A program made the position numbers and the translations under genes. Positions 23,889 to 33,045 of a stretch of 64,000 nucleotides of DNA are shown one piece after another (the stretch's first letter is position 1; each line of letters opens with the position of its first letter). Source of the DNA: Bdellovibrio bacteriovorus (GTDB lineage Bacteria; Bdellovibrionota; Bdellovibrionia; Bdellovibrionales; Bdellovibrionaceae); NCBI RefSeq assembly GCF_001592745.1, contig NZ_LUKD01000001.1:1804844-1868843 (forward strand), written 5' to 3'. The notes under the pieces are model-generated. The model was not told where the DNA came from. It made no database searches and saw only the letters and a program-made list of their open reading frames with translations.

Positions 23889-26702
23889 CTAGTGCTTGTG
23901 CACAGGGTTTTTAGCTGGCCACAAATCAGTCCAGTGTCCAGCGCGTCCTTCTGCTTGATGAGCTTCACCGAGAGCGCTTTCAGAAACAATGACTTTCTCA
24001 AGAGCTGTTTCAGCTAGCACTTTTCCGCAAGCTTCAACAACAGCTTCCGCGTCGATGTTGTGATAAGCGTAGATCTCTGAAGGGCGACCGCACTTCGAGT
24101 GCTTACGAACTGCCAAAGACTCCTGACGAACGCCGATGATAGAACCGATGTTGTCTAGCAAGCCAGCCTCACCATCCGCTACAGAAACCGCAGGGATGCG
24201 TTTACCAGCAACAGTCACTAGGTCACCCGTAGTCACTTCGTCAGCTTTTCTTAGGTACAAGTTCGAGTTCACACCCAAACCGTTTTTCAAGTAATCATAG
24301 TCATCTTCATGACCTTGGATGCCAACAAGTAGATCCGAAGAAGTCACAACGATCACGTTTCCGTAAATTCCGCGAGACAACAAGGCTTCAGAAGCTTTGA
24401 TTGCTTCAGTCACCATAGAGCCCATCGCGAAGATGTTCACAACGTTATCACCTGGCTCGTAACCTGCGTAACCGCGGTAGTCGATCAAGTAGTAAGCGCC
24501 TTTAAGAACTTCTTCACGGATTGTCGCCATCATTTGCGCCTCATCCACAGTTCCTAGTTCTTCCTCGTTGAATGCGCCTGCAATAGGGAATTCAGAACGA
24601 GCCAAAGCACCCTCAAGACCGGCTTTGAAGCGAGCTTGTTTTTTCAAGTAGTGAAGCATGTCTTTTTGTTCTGCTCCACGAGTCACTAGGCGAAGAAGAG
24701 TTCCTGTTCTGCCAGCATTGTCGTTCAAGACGTGACGTTTGATTGTGTCACACAAGATCCAGTCAAGCTCTTGGCAGAAGAACGGTTCCCAAGTGATTTG
24801 ATTTGGGATTTGGATGTCAGACTTCCAACCATGTTGCGCACCTTCTGGAGAAAGCGTCACACCTGATGGAGTTCCCACGCAGATGAAAGAAGATTTCCAG
24901 TAAAGGTTGTAGAAGTATTGATCCAATGCACGTTTGATGAAGAAATCGTAAACCGTCATCAATGGGATGATTGGAATACCCAAGAAGTCGCGCATTTTTC
25001 CGAACGCGCCCACGCAAGACATCACGTTTCCTTCAGCGATCTCAAAACGCAGGAAGCGGTCTGAAACGTCTTCGCCAGGAACGAGGTCAGGAAGTTTGTG
25101 GTCTTTAACGCCCAATTCAGTTTCCAAGTCTTGAACAACCGGTGCGCCGAAGATCTTACCATCCATCGCTGGATTCAAGTTCGTCGAAGTACCTACGTCC
25201 GGAGCCATAGAAATGAACAACTCACCTGGAAGCTTGAAAGGCTTTTCTGAATCTGTCAGAGGCTTTTGCTTTTCGCCCAATTTAGATTCATCAAGCGGAG
25301 TGTTCGCAATACGAGTCAACTTTGCCGTCAACTGACCTAGCATCCACTGTGTATGAGGATAGCTGGTCATTTTCGTGTTGATGTCCAAAGTTTGAGGGAT
25401 ATCGCCGAACTCAGTTAGTTTTCTTAGGAAGAAGTCTTGGTTCTTCGCTTTCAAAGCATGTTGCGCTTTGATTTCAGTAAGAAGTTTTTCTCCGCGAGCG
25501 GCCAAGAATTTGCCTTCCACAGAGTTTGCAGCAAAACGTTCATAAAGCTTGTCGCCTTTGATGCCTTGTTTTGCTTTTAGTTCCATCACTTCTTCTTCTT
25601 GTGGCAAAGAAGAGTGGTTGCCCGGTTGAGCTGCTGCTTTCAAGCCCCAACCTTTCAAAGTGTGGGCGATGATGATTGTTGGCTTACGAGTGGATTTTTT
25701 AGATTTTTCCATCGCTTCAGCCAAAGCGATCATGTCGTGACCGCCGAAATCGCGAATAGCATCGAAAAGCTCTTCATCAGAAATGCTTTCCAAGAACTTC
25801 TTCATGTTGGGATGTTCTTTTGCGATGCCTTTTTTCAAAGCTTTCATATCTTGAACAAGAAGAAGAGCTTGAAGTTCGTAGTCTTCAAGTTCTTTTTCTA
25901 GGAAGTTTTTGAAAGTGTCGCCGTCTTTCTTTTTGAACAAAGCTTGGCGTTTAGAACCGTGACGTACTTGAATCACTTCCCAACCGTTGGCCGCCATCGT
26001 GCGCTCAACACGGTCCGCATCAGTTCCGTTCATGATTTCTTTATTCGTGATACGGTGACCGTCCAAAGATTGACGGTTGTAATCTAGGATCCAAGTCAAT
26101 GAACCCAACTCGCGCTCGGCAAAGTCAGGAACCGCTTCATACATAGAGCCTTCACGGAATTCAGAGTCACCGCAAACCGCCCAGAAGTGAGCATCTGGAA
26201 CTTCATAGCCGTGTTCACGAGCATAGCGGTAAGCCAATGCAAGGTAACCGGCTTCAACTGGTGGAATACCCACTGTGCCTGACGGGAAGAAGTTGTGGTT
26301 ATCAGGATCATAAGCAGAGTGATAAGATTGGAAAACGAATTCACTGCCATCAGTGAATTTACGAAGACCGTTCATCGCTTGATCGGCTTGCTCTTGAGTC
26401 AATTTTGAAAGGTCATTCTTCAACAACAAATCCAAAAGATAGTTGTAAGAGTGATCTGTTGGAGACGCATGCGGTTTATTCGCGATGTGATCGAATCCAG
26501 ATTTCACAAGAAGGTGCAAAGCACCCATGATGTGCAACGAACTTGCGCTGGCAGCAGGGTGACCACCGATTTTCGGGTCGCCTTTTTCTTTGTCAGTGCG
26601 GTGATTGGCTTGCCAGATCATTTGTGTCGCAAGGTAATGCGCACGTCTAGCGATTGAGTCCAGAACCTCAGGTTTGGCATTTTTTAGAGTTGAGTTATCC
26701 AA
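23889..26702 (-). CDS. Homodimeric pyruvate dehydrogenase E1-like enzyme (AceE type)
   Basis: About 937 residues, thiamine diphosphate-dependent. It has the length and order of AceE: a pyrophosphate-binding half with GDSEF (about 178-182) and NRQSLDGH (about 209-216), a pyrimidine half, and a C-terminal transketolase-like domain. The start is a TTG at 26702 because AAGGAGAT lies just upstream and the longer frame (to 26792) begins at another TTG with no ribosome site. The ThDP motif has GDS where most enzymes have GDG. It should decarboxylate pyruvate for acetyl-CoA. No E2 or E3 gene is adjacent. Confidence 0.75.
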   Translation of the reverse strand: MDNSTLKNAKPEVLDSIARRAHYLATQMIWQANHRTDKEKGDPKIGGHPAASASSLHIMGALHLLVKSGFDHIANKPHASPTDHSYNYLLDLLLKNDLSKLTQEQADQAMNGLRKFTDGSEFVFQSYHSAYDPDNHNFFPSGTVGIPPVEAGYLALAYRYAREHGYEVPDAHFWAVCGDSEFREGSMYEAVPDFAERELGSLTWILDYNRQSLDGHRITNKEIMNGTDADRVERTMAANGWEVIQVRHGSKRQALFKKKDGDTFKNFLEKELEDYELQALLLVQDMKALKKGIAKEHPNMKKFLESISDEELFDAIRDFGGHDMIALAEAMEKSKKSTRKPTIIIAHTLKGWGLKAAAQPGNHSSLPQEEEVMELKAKQGIKGDKLYERFAANSVEGKFLAARGEKLLTEIKAQHALKAKNQDFFLRKLTEFGDIPQTLDINTKMTSYPHTQWMLGQLTAKLTRIANTPLDESKLGEKQKPLTDSEKPFKLPGELFISMAPDVGTSTNLNPAMDGKIFGAPVVQDLETELGVKDHKLPDLVPGEDVSDRFLRFEIAEGNVMSCVGAFGKMRDFLGIPIIPLMTVYDFFIKRALDQYFYNLYWKSSFICVGTPSGVTLSPEGAQHGWKSDIQIPNQITWEPFFCQELDWILCDTIKRHVLNDNAGRTGTLLRLVTRGAEQKDMLHYLKKQARFKAGLEGALARSEFPIAGAFNEEELGTVDEAQMMATIREEVLKGAYYLIDYRGYAGYEPGDNVVNIFAMGSMVTEAIKASEALLSRGIYGNVIVVTSSDLLVGIQGHEDDYDYLKNGLGVNSNLYLRKADEVTTGDLVTVAGKRIPAVSVADGEAGLLDNIGSIIGVRQESLAVRKHSKCGRPSEIYAYHNIDAEAVVEACGKVLAETALEKVIVSESALGEAHQAEGRAGHWTDLWPAKNPVHKH

Positions 26703-26877
26703 GTGGATCTCCTTCAGATTTTGTACTTTTCTAGCGTCTGGCAACCTAGCACTGTACAGAGGAGGAGTCCACGCATTTAAGCCCCGCAGCAAGAGTTCTG
26801 GCTCTAATTTAGACGTAGGGGTGTGTCAGTGAAAATTTTAAGAAAGTTTGGGGGCTTTAGAAGGTCTTTTTCACTCG

Positions 26878-26919
26878 AAAAAGGCTTATGAGCCACCGTG
26901 CTATAAAGATAGCGCGGTG
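26878..26919 (-). terminator. Tandem hairpin terminator of the TonB-type gene
   Basis: On the minus strand an 11-bp stem (arms 26909-26919 and 26894-26904, one G-U pair, loop CTTT) is followed by a small GGCT-CATA-AGCC hairpin and five T (26878-26894). It lies just downstream of the 26945-27892 gene. Confidence 0.65.
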
Positions 26920-26944
26920 AGGCCAACAAAGTTTTGAAAAAAGT

Positions 26945-27892
26945 TTATGTCTCTAGAACGAAATCCCAGCGGATTTTAACCGTGCCATCGCCTTCGACGA
27001 TGCCCTTAGGAGGGTTCGGGAATGGAGCGGCCGCACGGAAAGCTTCAATCGCAGCATCATCCAAATCACGTACGCCGGAATCGCTGATCACTTGAACGCG
27101 CACCAAAGTGCCTTTGTCATTCAAAACGATCATCAATTTTGTGATGCGATCTTGATTTGTCGCTGCAGGAGCACGACCTTCTTTAAACATTTTTGAAAGT
27201 TTGTCGCGAACACGGCCTTCCCAGTGTTGGGCAAGTTGTTTACGAATGCGGTTGTAGTAAGAATAATATTTAAACTCACGCGTATTCAAAACGGTTTCTA
27301 AGCCGACGTTGACGTCTTTCAGGTAATCATTCGTCTGACTTGTTTCAGCGCCTGTTCCCGTGTTCTGTTCACCAGAGCCACGACCTTCGCCCAGACCTGA
27401 TTCTTTATCCGCAAGTTTTTGTCTTTCCAAAGCTTCGGTCGCATCGAAAGTTTTGAATAAATCTTTCGCGATCTGTTTTTTGGACTCTTCTGATTTCGCT
27501 AAATTCTTTTGTTTGCCGTCGCCTTTAGGTCCAGTTTTTTGTGGAGCGGCCTTCTTCAGATTTTGGAACTCACCACGGTTCGCGGCTTGAGTTTGCTTTT
27601 CCACTTTTTGGTTTTTAGCACTCAGGAAACGGGCATTTTCAGGGACTTCTTCGTTGGCGGAGGTTTCAGATTGCTCGACAATCTGATTGCGCGACAGGGC
27701 CTGCTTCTTCAAAGCGGCTTCCACTTGCTGCATTTTTTGAAGATCTTCCGGGCTCAGAAAGTTAATGTCTACGGTCTCTGTTTTCGGCGTTTCAGGCGTC
27801 AGGCTTTCCACAACAAGGAAGGTCCCAAGAACCAAAACGTGGAATACCAGTGATAGCAAAACATACATTCTGAAAGACGGTGATTTCATCAT
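26945..27892 (-). CDS. TonB-family energy-transducer-like protein
   Basis: A 315-residue protein with an N-terminal membrane helix (about 8-28, LLSLVFHVLVLGTFLVVES). A long polar, Lys/Gln/Glu-rich periplasmic stretch (30-215) follows, then a C-terminal TonB_C-like domain (about 225-315; LMIVLNDKGTLVRVQVISDSG, DDAAIEAFRAAAPFPNPP). It would span the periplasm and pass inner-membrane energy to an outer-membrane partner or a gliding-type complex. ExbB/ExbD partners are not nearby. Two adjacent ATGs exist; GAGG suits either. Confidence 0.8.
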   Translation of the reverse strand: MMKSPSFRMYVLLSLVFHVLVLGTFLVVESLTPETPKTETVDINFLSPEDLQKMQQVEAALKKQALSRNQIVEQSETSANEEVPENARFLSAKNQKVEKQTQAANRGEFQNLKKAAPQKTGPKGDGKQKNLAKSEESKKQIAKDLFKTFDATEALERQKLADKESGLGEGRGSGEQNTGTGAETSQTNDYLKDVNVGLETVLNTREFKYYSYYNRIRKQLAQHWEGRVRDKLSKMFKEGRAPAATNQDRITKLMIVLNDKGTLVRVQVISDSGVRDLDDAAIEAFRAAAPFPNPPKGIVEGDGTVKIRWDFVLET

Positions 27893-28026
27893 ACGACCTC
27901 ACCCCTTTCTATCGGTAGTATGACACCCGAACCTGAGAAGATGGTGAACCGGACCCGCGAAATGCGACTCTGGTCCAGGGCCAGACTTTGACTCCTTTGT
28001 CACTGTTGGGTGAAAATGAAACATCT

Positions 28027-28752
28027 ATGAAATTTGACTCGTGGTATCTGACAGATAAAGGGCTTCGTCGTGATTCGAATCAAGACTCCTGTCTCATCAA
28101 TAGGGAGCTTGGTCTCTTTATCGTGGCAGATGGTATGGGCGGACATTCCGGCGGGGAAGTGGCTTCCAGTATGGCTGTGGAGACGGTCGAAGAAATCATG
28201 CTTCAACCTGATGCGCACAAAAAATCTCCGCGCGAATTAATTTTGAATTGTTACGAAGAAGCTTCTCGCAGAATTTTTGATAAAGCTGCCAATGAGCGTC
28301 CTGAGCTTGCGGGCATGGGAACGACAATGGTGATGGCGTATATTCGCGGTAAGCACTTGTATGTGGGTAACGTCGGTGATTCGCGCTGCTATCTATTTAA
28401 ACGTCCTTACTTGTGGCAAATCACGGAAGATCATTCACTTTTGAATGAACAATTGCGCGCAGGTGTGATGAGTGAAGAGCAAGTGCGCCAATTTGTGGGG
28501 CGAAATGTCATTACTCGCAGCGTAGGATATGAACGCGATGCTTATCCTGACATCATTGAGAGAGAGATTTTCCCTGGAGAAATTTTCTTAATGTGCTCGG
28601 ATGGTCTTTCGGGCCTTGTTGAAGACGGCAGAATATCTGAAATTTTGAATCAAAATACACCTGACAAAGCAGTCAAAGCTTGTGTAGAACAAGCTCTTGC
28701 AAATGGTGGCGATGATAATGTGACAGTGATGCTGTTGCATTTCCACGAATAG
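28027..28752 (+). CDS. PP2C-type serine/threonine phosphatase
   Basis: A 241-residue phosphatase with all metal motifs: D20 in RDSNQD, D35-H40 in DGMGGH, then MGTTMV, GNVGDSR, ITEDHS, the CSDGLSGL aspartate and GGDDNVTVM near the end. It fills the length of the bacterial PrpC/Stp family and should remove phosphates from Ser/Thr in cytoplasmic targets. The ATG at 28027 gives the family N-terminus; a TTG at 27988 is in frame but adds an unconserved extension. It is followed after 13 bases by the M23 gene. No kinase gene is adjacent. Confidence 0.9.
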   Translation: MKFDSWYLTDKGLRRDSNQDSCLINRELGLFIVADGMGGHSGGEVASSMAVETVEEIMLQPDAHKKSPRELILNCYEEASRRIFDKAANERPELAGMGTTMVMAYIRGKHLYVGNVGDSRCYLFKRPYLWQITEDHSLLNEQLRAGVMSEEQVRQFVGRNVITRSVGYERDAYPDIIEREIFPGEIFLMCSDGLSGLVEDGRISEILNQNTPDKAVKACVEQALANGGDDNVTVMLLHFHE

Positions 28753-28765
28753 AGTCGAGGTCAGG

Positions 28766-29770
28766 TTGGATAAGAAGAAGGTCACGCTGTTTATAGTGAG
28801 CAATCAGACGGGTAAAACCCGTAAGATCGTGCTCTCGGCTGCATGGCTGAAGGCTTTATCTTTTATTTCTGGCATCATCATCATTATTTTTGCTGCGGGA
28901 CTTGTGGATTACTTCGGTTTGCTTTTGCAAGCGATGGAAAACAAACGTCTTAAAGCTGAAAATGCTCAACTCATTAAGCAATTCCAAGTGGTTGAAAGTA
29001 AAGTCAGTGCGTTGGAGAACTCCTTAGAGCGCGTAAAAACTTTCACGACAAAACTGAGCTTGATCACCAACGTCGATGCGGAAGACCGTATCACGAAGCT
29101 GACCATGGGGCCGAAACCTGCTGCAGGCCAACAAGTTGAAGAATACGAACCGATGGAGCAGCGTCAAGAGCCTGAAGAGTTGGTTGAACAGGATCAAGTT
29201 TTTGCGAACAAAAAACCTTTGAACGATCAAGTTGGCGAGCTTGCCAATGAAAACGCGGATAAAGATTACGCTTCTTTGGTGGTTCGAATTGATAAAGCCG
29301 TTAAAGAAACTCAGCTGAAAGAACAAAGCGTGATCGATTTGTGGGAAAGTTTGTCGGAAAGACAAAGCTTGCTAAACTCCACACCGAATATGAAACCAGC
29401 TAAGGGTTGGATTACCTCGCGTTTCGGTTACCGCGTTTCTCCTTTCACAGGAAAAACAGCTTTGCACGCGGGTCTGGATATCGCGGCAGCACCGGGTTCG
29501 CCGGTCTATGCACCAGCGGATGGTGTCGTTGTGTTTGCAAGTTATGATGAATCTTACGGGAAGTTGATTACCATTGATTACGGTTATGGCGTGACAACTC
29601 GTTTTGGTCACTTGTCGCAGATTTACGTTCAAGTCGGTCAGCGTGTCAGTAAGTGGGACGTCGTCGGTGCCGTAGGTAATACAGGCCGTTCGACGGGACC
29701 GCATCTTCACTATGAAGTTCGCATCAATGGAACTGCCGTAGATCCAATCAACTACATCCTTGACGAGTAA
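28766..29770 (+). CDS. M23 (LytM) murein endopeptidase-type protein
   Basis: A 334-residue membrane-anchored protein. A TM helix lies at about 29-50, a coiled coil at about 58-100, an acidic Gln/Glu linker follows, and a LytM domain covers about 210-334. The zinc ligands H234, D238 (HAGLD) and H315 (HLHYE) and the catalytic H313 are present, so it should be an active cell-wall endopeptidase and not a degenerate activator. It starts at TTG with GAGG five bases upstream, 13 nt after the PP2C gene. It may work in division or in prey-wall remodelling; the second idea is inference. Confidence 0.85.
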   Translation: MDKKKVTLFIVSNQTGKTRKIVLSAAWLKALSFISGIIIIIFAAGLVDYFGLLLQAMENKRLKAENAQLIKQFQVVESKVSALENSLERVKTFTTKLSLITNVDAEDRITKLTMGPKPAAGQQVEEYEPMEQRQEPEELVEQDQVFANKKPLNDQVGELANENADKDYASLVVRIDKAVKETQLKEQSVIDLWESLSERQSLLNSTPNMKPAKGWITSRFGYRVSPFTGKTALHAGLDIAAAPGSPVYAPADGVVVFASYDESYGKLITIDYGYGVTTRFGHLSQIYVQVGQRVSKWDVVGAVGNTGRSTGPHLHYEVRINGTAVDPINYILDE

Positions 29771-29832
29771 CACATATAAAGACCTAGACGGACATTTTCA
29801 TCTTCGCGAAAATAATAAAAGGCGAGGTGAAA

Positions 29833-30432
29833 ATGAAAACGGTAATCTTCTCACTTTTAGTTTCTTTTTTTTCTTTATCTTCGTGGGCGGCATTGCCACC
29901 TCAGTTTTCTGAATGCTTACGCGAAAATAGTGCGACGAATATGTCTGTCGCTGATTTACGTGAAATCGCCCGAGTCTCTGCCGTTACTTATTGTCAGAAC
30001 TCGGTGGGATTGGTGGGTAAAGCTGAAACCATGCAGCTTTTGCAAAGCCCGAATATTAACGTCGGTATCTCCGTTTCAAAAACAACTTATAGTGCCACCG
30101 ATTTTGTCGACTTAGCGCGGGCGGGAAGTTTTGTTCTGTATGTGGATAGTGCGCGCCTGACAGTGCCTAATATTATCTCCATTGCTCAAGCGGGTGCTCA
30201 GGTCGTGGTGATGACGGCATCAGCGGGTATTTCAAAAACGGATCTTTTAACGATGGCTGCGGCAAAACCTTTTGTGCTCAACGTGAATTCAGCGACGAGC
30301 GCCACAGATTTGCGTGACTATGTGGCAGCCGGTATTCAAGTGGTGATTCGTTCTTCGCAGTCGGCATTAAGTCGCGCGGACATCATGACTGTCGCGGCGG
30401 CTAACTCGGCTCTGGTCACGGTGATGCCTTAA
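29833..30432 (+). CDS. Secreted protein built of about 23-residue repeats
   Basis: A 199-residue protein with a signal peptide (about 1-19). The ATG at 29833 has GAGG at the right distance; a GTG two codons upstream is weaker. The whole mature region is made of about seven units of 22-26 residues. Their pattern is S-x-x-D-[LIF]-x-x-[LIM]-A-x-A-G-x-x-V-V-x-V-x-S-A, for example SATDFVDLARAG with SFVLYVDSARL. This predicts a helix-strand solenoid in the periplasm or outside the cell. It is not a family I can name. A terminator follows. Confidence 0.7.
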   Translation: MKTVIFSLLVSFFSLSSWAALPPQFSECLRENSATNMSVADLREIARVSAVTYCQNSVGLVGKAETMQLLQSPNINVGISVSKTTYSATDFVDLARAGSFVLYVDSARLTVPNIISIAQAGAQVVVMTASAGISKTDLLTMAAAKPFVLNVNSATSATDLRDYVAAGIQVVIRSSQSALSRADIMTVAAANSALVTVMP

Positions 30433-30436
30433 ATAA

Positions 30437-30464
30437 AAAAGGCCCCGCAACTGCGAGGCCTTTT
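30437..30464. terminator. Bidirectional terminator between convergent genes
   Basis: AAAAGGCC and GGCCTTTT arms plus an inner CGC-AACT-GCG, with one A-C mismatch and T-runs on both sides. It serves the solenoid gene and the convergent 30490-32706 gene. Confidence 0.8.
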
Positions 30465-30489
30465 CCTTGAAGCGAAATTCTTTTAACAA

Positions 30490-32706
30490 CTACTGATTCA
30501 TAACTGAAACTGCTGGCATTGGACATTGAAGAGCATCAAGCTTTTGCTTGATCAGAGCCGCGTCGGCTTTATAGCCTTTTCTTACAAGAACGTCTTGAGC
30601 GTTAAGAACAGTGGATTTACGGAAAGTTGTTCCGTTCAACTGTTGGTTACCGCGGCAAGAAGTTAGAACCGCTGAATCCATTTTAACATCCAATACCGGG
30701 TCGATCATATCACAGAAGAATTGAATCGCGCCCAAGTGATCGATAGCCGCGGACCAATCCAACCATGCTGACTCCAAGTATTGACACATAAGTTCTTGTT
30801 CACGAGAACCTAGTGGAAGTTCAGTCAAATTCAGGTTGCTAAGTTGCTTAGCGATCTGTGCAGACTCAACTTGGATTTTCGGATCACGGTACATACCACC
30901 CGCTGGAGTCGACTTGATATCCTGATTACGGCCTGACTTCGTTAAGCTGTAAGAGCCATTACGAACCGCGCTCATGCTAGTGACGAAAGCAGAAATAGCT
31001 TGGTCATGCATAGTCTTCGTGTGATCGATCCAAGCTTGTACTGGAGGAGCACCGAAGCCCCAAGCACTGCGTGAACCGAAAAGACCGGATTTCAAATTCA
31101 CCATACGTTGAGCAAGCTCCGAACGATCGATGATTGAAGTGTCTTTTGAAAGCTCTTGCATCGCTTTTTCAACACGTTTGATAGTGACTTTTTCAACTTC
31201 GATACGAGTGTATTGAGCTTTCCATTGCGTGTATTCTGCGTTTCTAGAAAGTTCAGACTCTAAAGACACCTTAGAGTTTGCAATGATAGAGCTCGTCAAG
31301 CTTACGGCCTGGCGAACCCCATTCATCCAAGAACGGCTGGCATTAGCACAGGCTTTCAAAGCGCCTTCGTCGTCATAAACTTTAGAAGCAGAGTCTGCGA
31401 TTCTCTTCATAGAAGAGTTGTGCAAGTTTCTCATAGTTGATGCTTGAAGTTTTTGACCGCGATCGCCTTGAGCTGTGGCTGCTTCTAAGTTTAAGAAAGC
31501 AGAAGCCGGGAAGGTCTTACCGTCACGAGCCCAGTTCACAAGCTCATTACCTAAAGTACAAACCATCAAGTCGTCTGGATTTTGAGTGATTTGGTTATCA
31601 ACTGTCATGATGTCAGCGCGATCGTTAGCGATTTGCGCTTCGATAGCTGACGTGTTTTTCATAACAGCTTCTCTGTAAGTCAAAAGCTGAGAAAGCTCAC
31701 GAGTTGGCGTTGTGAATTTCTTCTTGTAAAGATCCACTTCTTTTTCAAGCTCTTGAGTGATCTTGCTGATCTTTCCACTTTGAGCCAATTGCATGAAGCG
31801 AACTTTTTTAGCCACTTTCGTGTACTGACATGTATTCTGAAGAACCGCTTTACGATGATCAGGATTAGTCATATCCAAAGTGTTGGCATCAATCATTTTC
31901 GCGATGGCAGAAATACCGCTTGTCGCCACCACACCACCAATAACAAATGGAAGTGCTGGAGCTAAAGCCGCATTCATAGAAACCGCGAACAAAGCGTACG
32001 GTGCAAGACCGTTGATCACGTCGTTCATCGCCAACAATACTTTACCTGTCGACATTGTTTGACGACCGCACTTTGAGTTCAGGAAGTTATTATTATTGAT
32101 AATATCTCCAAGACTTCCTACCGCCGCCAAAGCCGCCGTCATGGACTGATCGATTTGCGCTGTATTTACCATCGCCGCGTCTTGAGCCGCCATGATTTGC
32201 TGCAAAGACGTGATGCTATTTTTAATTTGATCACCATTCTTTTCAATCGCTTGAGCAGAAGGAGAACCCGTACACTCGGGGGATGCTTTCACTTCTTTAT
32301 TAAGTGAATCAATCGCCGCAATCAATTCGGCGTGAGGGCGGTTGTCGAAAAGAGGACAGCTATAAGCTTCTGCCACTCTTGCTGCACCCATTTTCGTGCC
32401 TGATGAAGTGGGGCGAGTGTTTGAAGAGGATGAACTTGGCGGACGAGTTGAAGATCCAGAACCACCATTACTGTTGCCGTTATTGTTGTTATTATTGGAG
32501 TTCTGATTCCCTTTAGGAACTGAAGGAGTTGTAGGGAAGAGGCCCGTATCACCCGCATCATCTTCAGGAAATAAATCCAAAGGAAATCCTGAGGATGAGG
32601 ATGTCGTTGCACTAGCCGCCAGCACTGTTTGCGGTGCATGGGGGATAATGAAACTTGCGGAAATCGCAAAGGCCATCGCACTTCGCTTTACGTACTTCAG
32701 TTTCAT
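30490..32706 (-). CDS. Large secreted protein, unknown
   Basis: The start chosen is the ATG at 32706: TGGAGA lies just upstream and the product begins with a signal peptide (MKLKYVKRSAMAFAISASFI, cleavage after about LAASA). The 738-residue mature protein has an Asn/Ser-rich linker (about 45-95) and then a large helical region with long coiled-coil-like stretches. One hydrophobic segment lies near 230-265. Cysteines are spread sparsely. No catalytic motif is recognised. The same frame stays open upstream for another 106 codons (see the separate entry). Confidence 0.7.
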   Translation of the reverse strand: MKLKYVKRSAMAFAISASFIIPHAPQTVLAASATTSSSSGFPLDLFPEDDAGDTGLFPTTPSVPKGNQNSNNNNNNGNSNGGSGSSTRPPSSSSSNTRPTSSGTKMGAARVAEAYSCPLFDNRPHAELIAAIDSLNKEVKASPECTGSPSAQAIEKNGDQIKNSITSLQQIMAAQDAAMVNTAQIDQSMTAALAAVGSLGDIINNNNFLNSKCGRQTMSTGKVLLAMNDVINGLAPYALFAVSMNAALAPALPFVIGGVVATSGISAIAKMIDANTLDMTNPDHRKAVLQNTCQYTKVAKKVRFMQLAQSGKISKITQELEKEVDLYKKKFTTPTRELSQLLTYREAVMKNTSAIEAQIANDRADIMTVDNQITQNPDDLMVCTLGNELVNWARDGKTFPASAFLNLEAATAQGDRGQKLQASTMRNLHNSSMKRIADSASKVYDDEGALKACANASRSWMNGVRQAVSLTSSIIANSKVSLESELSRNAEYTQWKAQYTRIEVEKVTIKRVEKAMQELSKDTSIIDRSELAQRMVNLKSGLFGSRSAWGFGAPPVQAWIDHTKTMHDQAISAFVTSMSAVRNGSYSLTKSGRNQDIKSTPAGGMYRDPKIQVESAQIAKQLSNLNLTELPLGSREQELMCQYLESAWLDWSAAIDHLGAIQFFCDMIDPVLDVKMDSAVLTSCRGNQQLNGTTFRKSTVLNAQDVLVRKGYKADAALIKQKLDALQCPMPAVSVMNQ

Positions 32707-33024
32707 AAAGTCTCCATTGTTAAACTTTTCGCCAAGTAACTTTTTTTGCGTGTCATTTTGAGGCACTCCGATCCACGTCGTGGTCCTAAGTTCTTGGAAA
32801 CACAACACTTCACCTGGCACTTCAAAAAAGACGGACGCGTTCGCGGAATCGTAGTGCAAGCCCAATGCCCTGGCGCTTCGTTTTGAAACAAGTCCAAGGC
32901 CTGTTCGCGAAAGATTGTCACCCGTGACCTCTCTAGACGCTTTTTGACCCTGCCGTAATAGAACCGCTGTCATTTGCTTATTATCTTCAAAGTAATGGGA
33001 CTTGGCCGCAGGGGAGTGGAACAA
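32707..33024 (-). other. Open in-frame extension upstream of the secreted gene, PilZ-like
   Basis: A 339-bp divergent spacer (32707-33045). The frame of the secreted gene continues here for 106 codons without a stop. It reads like a soluble domain with SREVTGDNLSRTGLGLVS, a shape seen in PilZ domains, then a strand-rich end. A better start (ATG at 32706, with Shine-Dalgarno and signal peptide) argues that the downstream gene begins independently. Either the spacer encodes a separate PilZ-like protein whose stop was lost, or it is chance. It also holds the promoter of the 33046 gene. Confidence 0.35.
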
Positions 33025-33045
33025 TCTTTGAAGTAGAGGTGAGGT

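Noticed and set aside
26703..26792. A longer N-terminus for the pyruvate dehydrogenase-like gene
   Set aside because: The upstream start is a TTG with no ribosome site, while AAGGAGAT sits before the TTG at 26702.
32703..32921. A second minus-strand frame in the 32.7-33.0 kb spacer
   Set aside because: It overlaps the PilZ-like frame out of phase and has no start site or recognisable composition.
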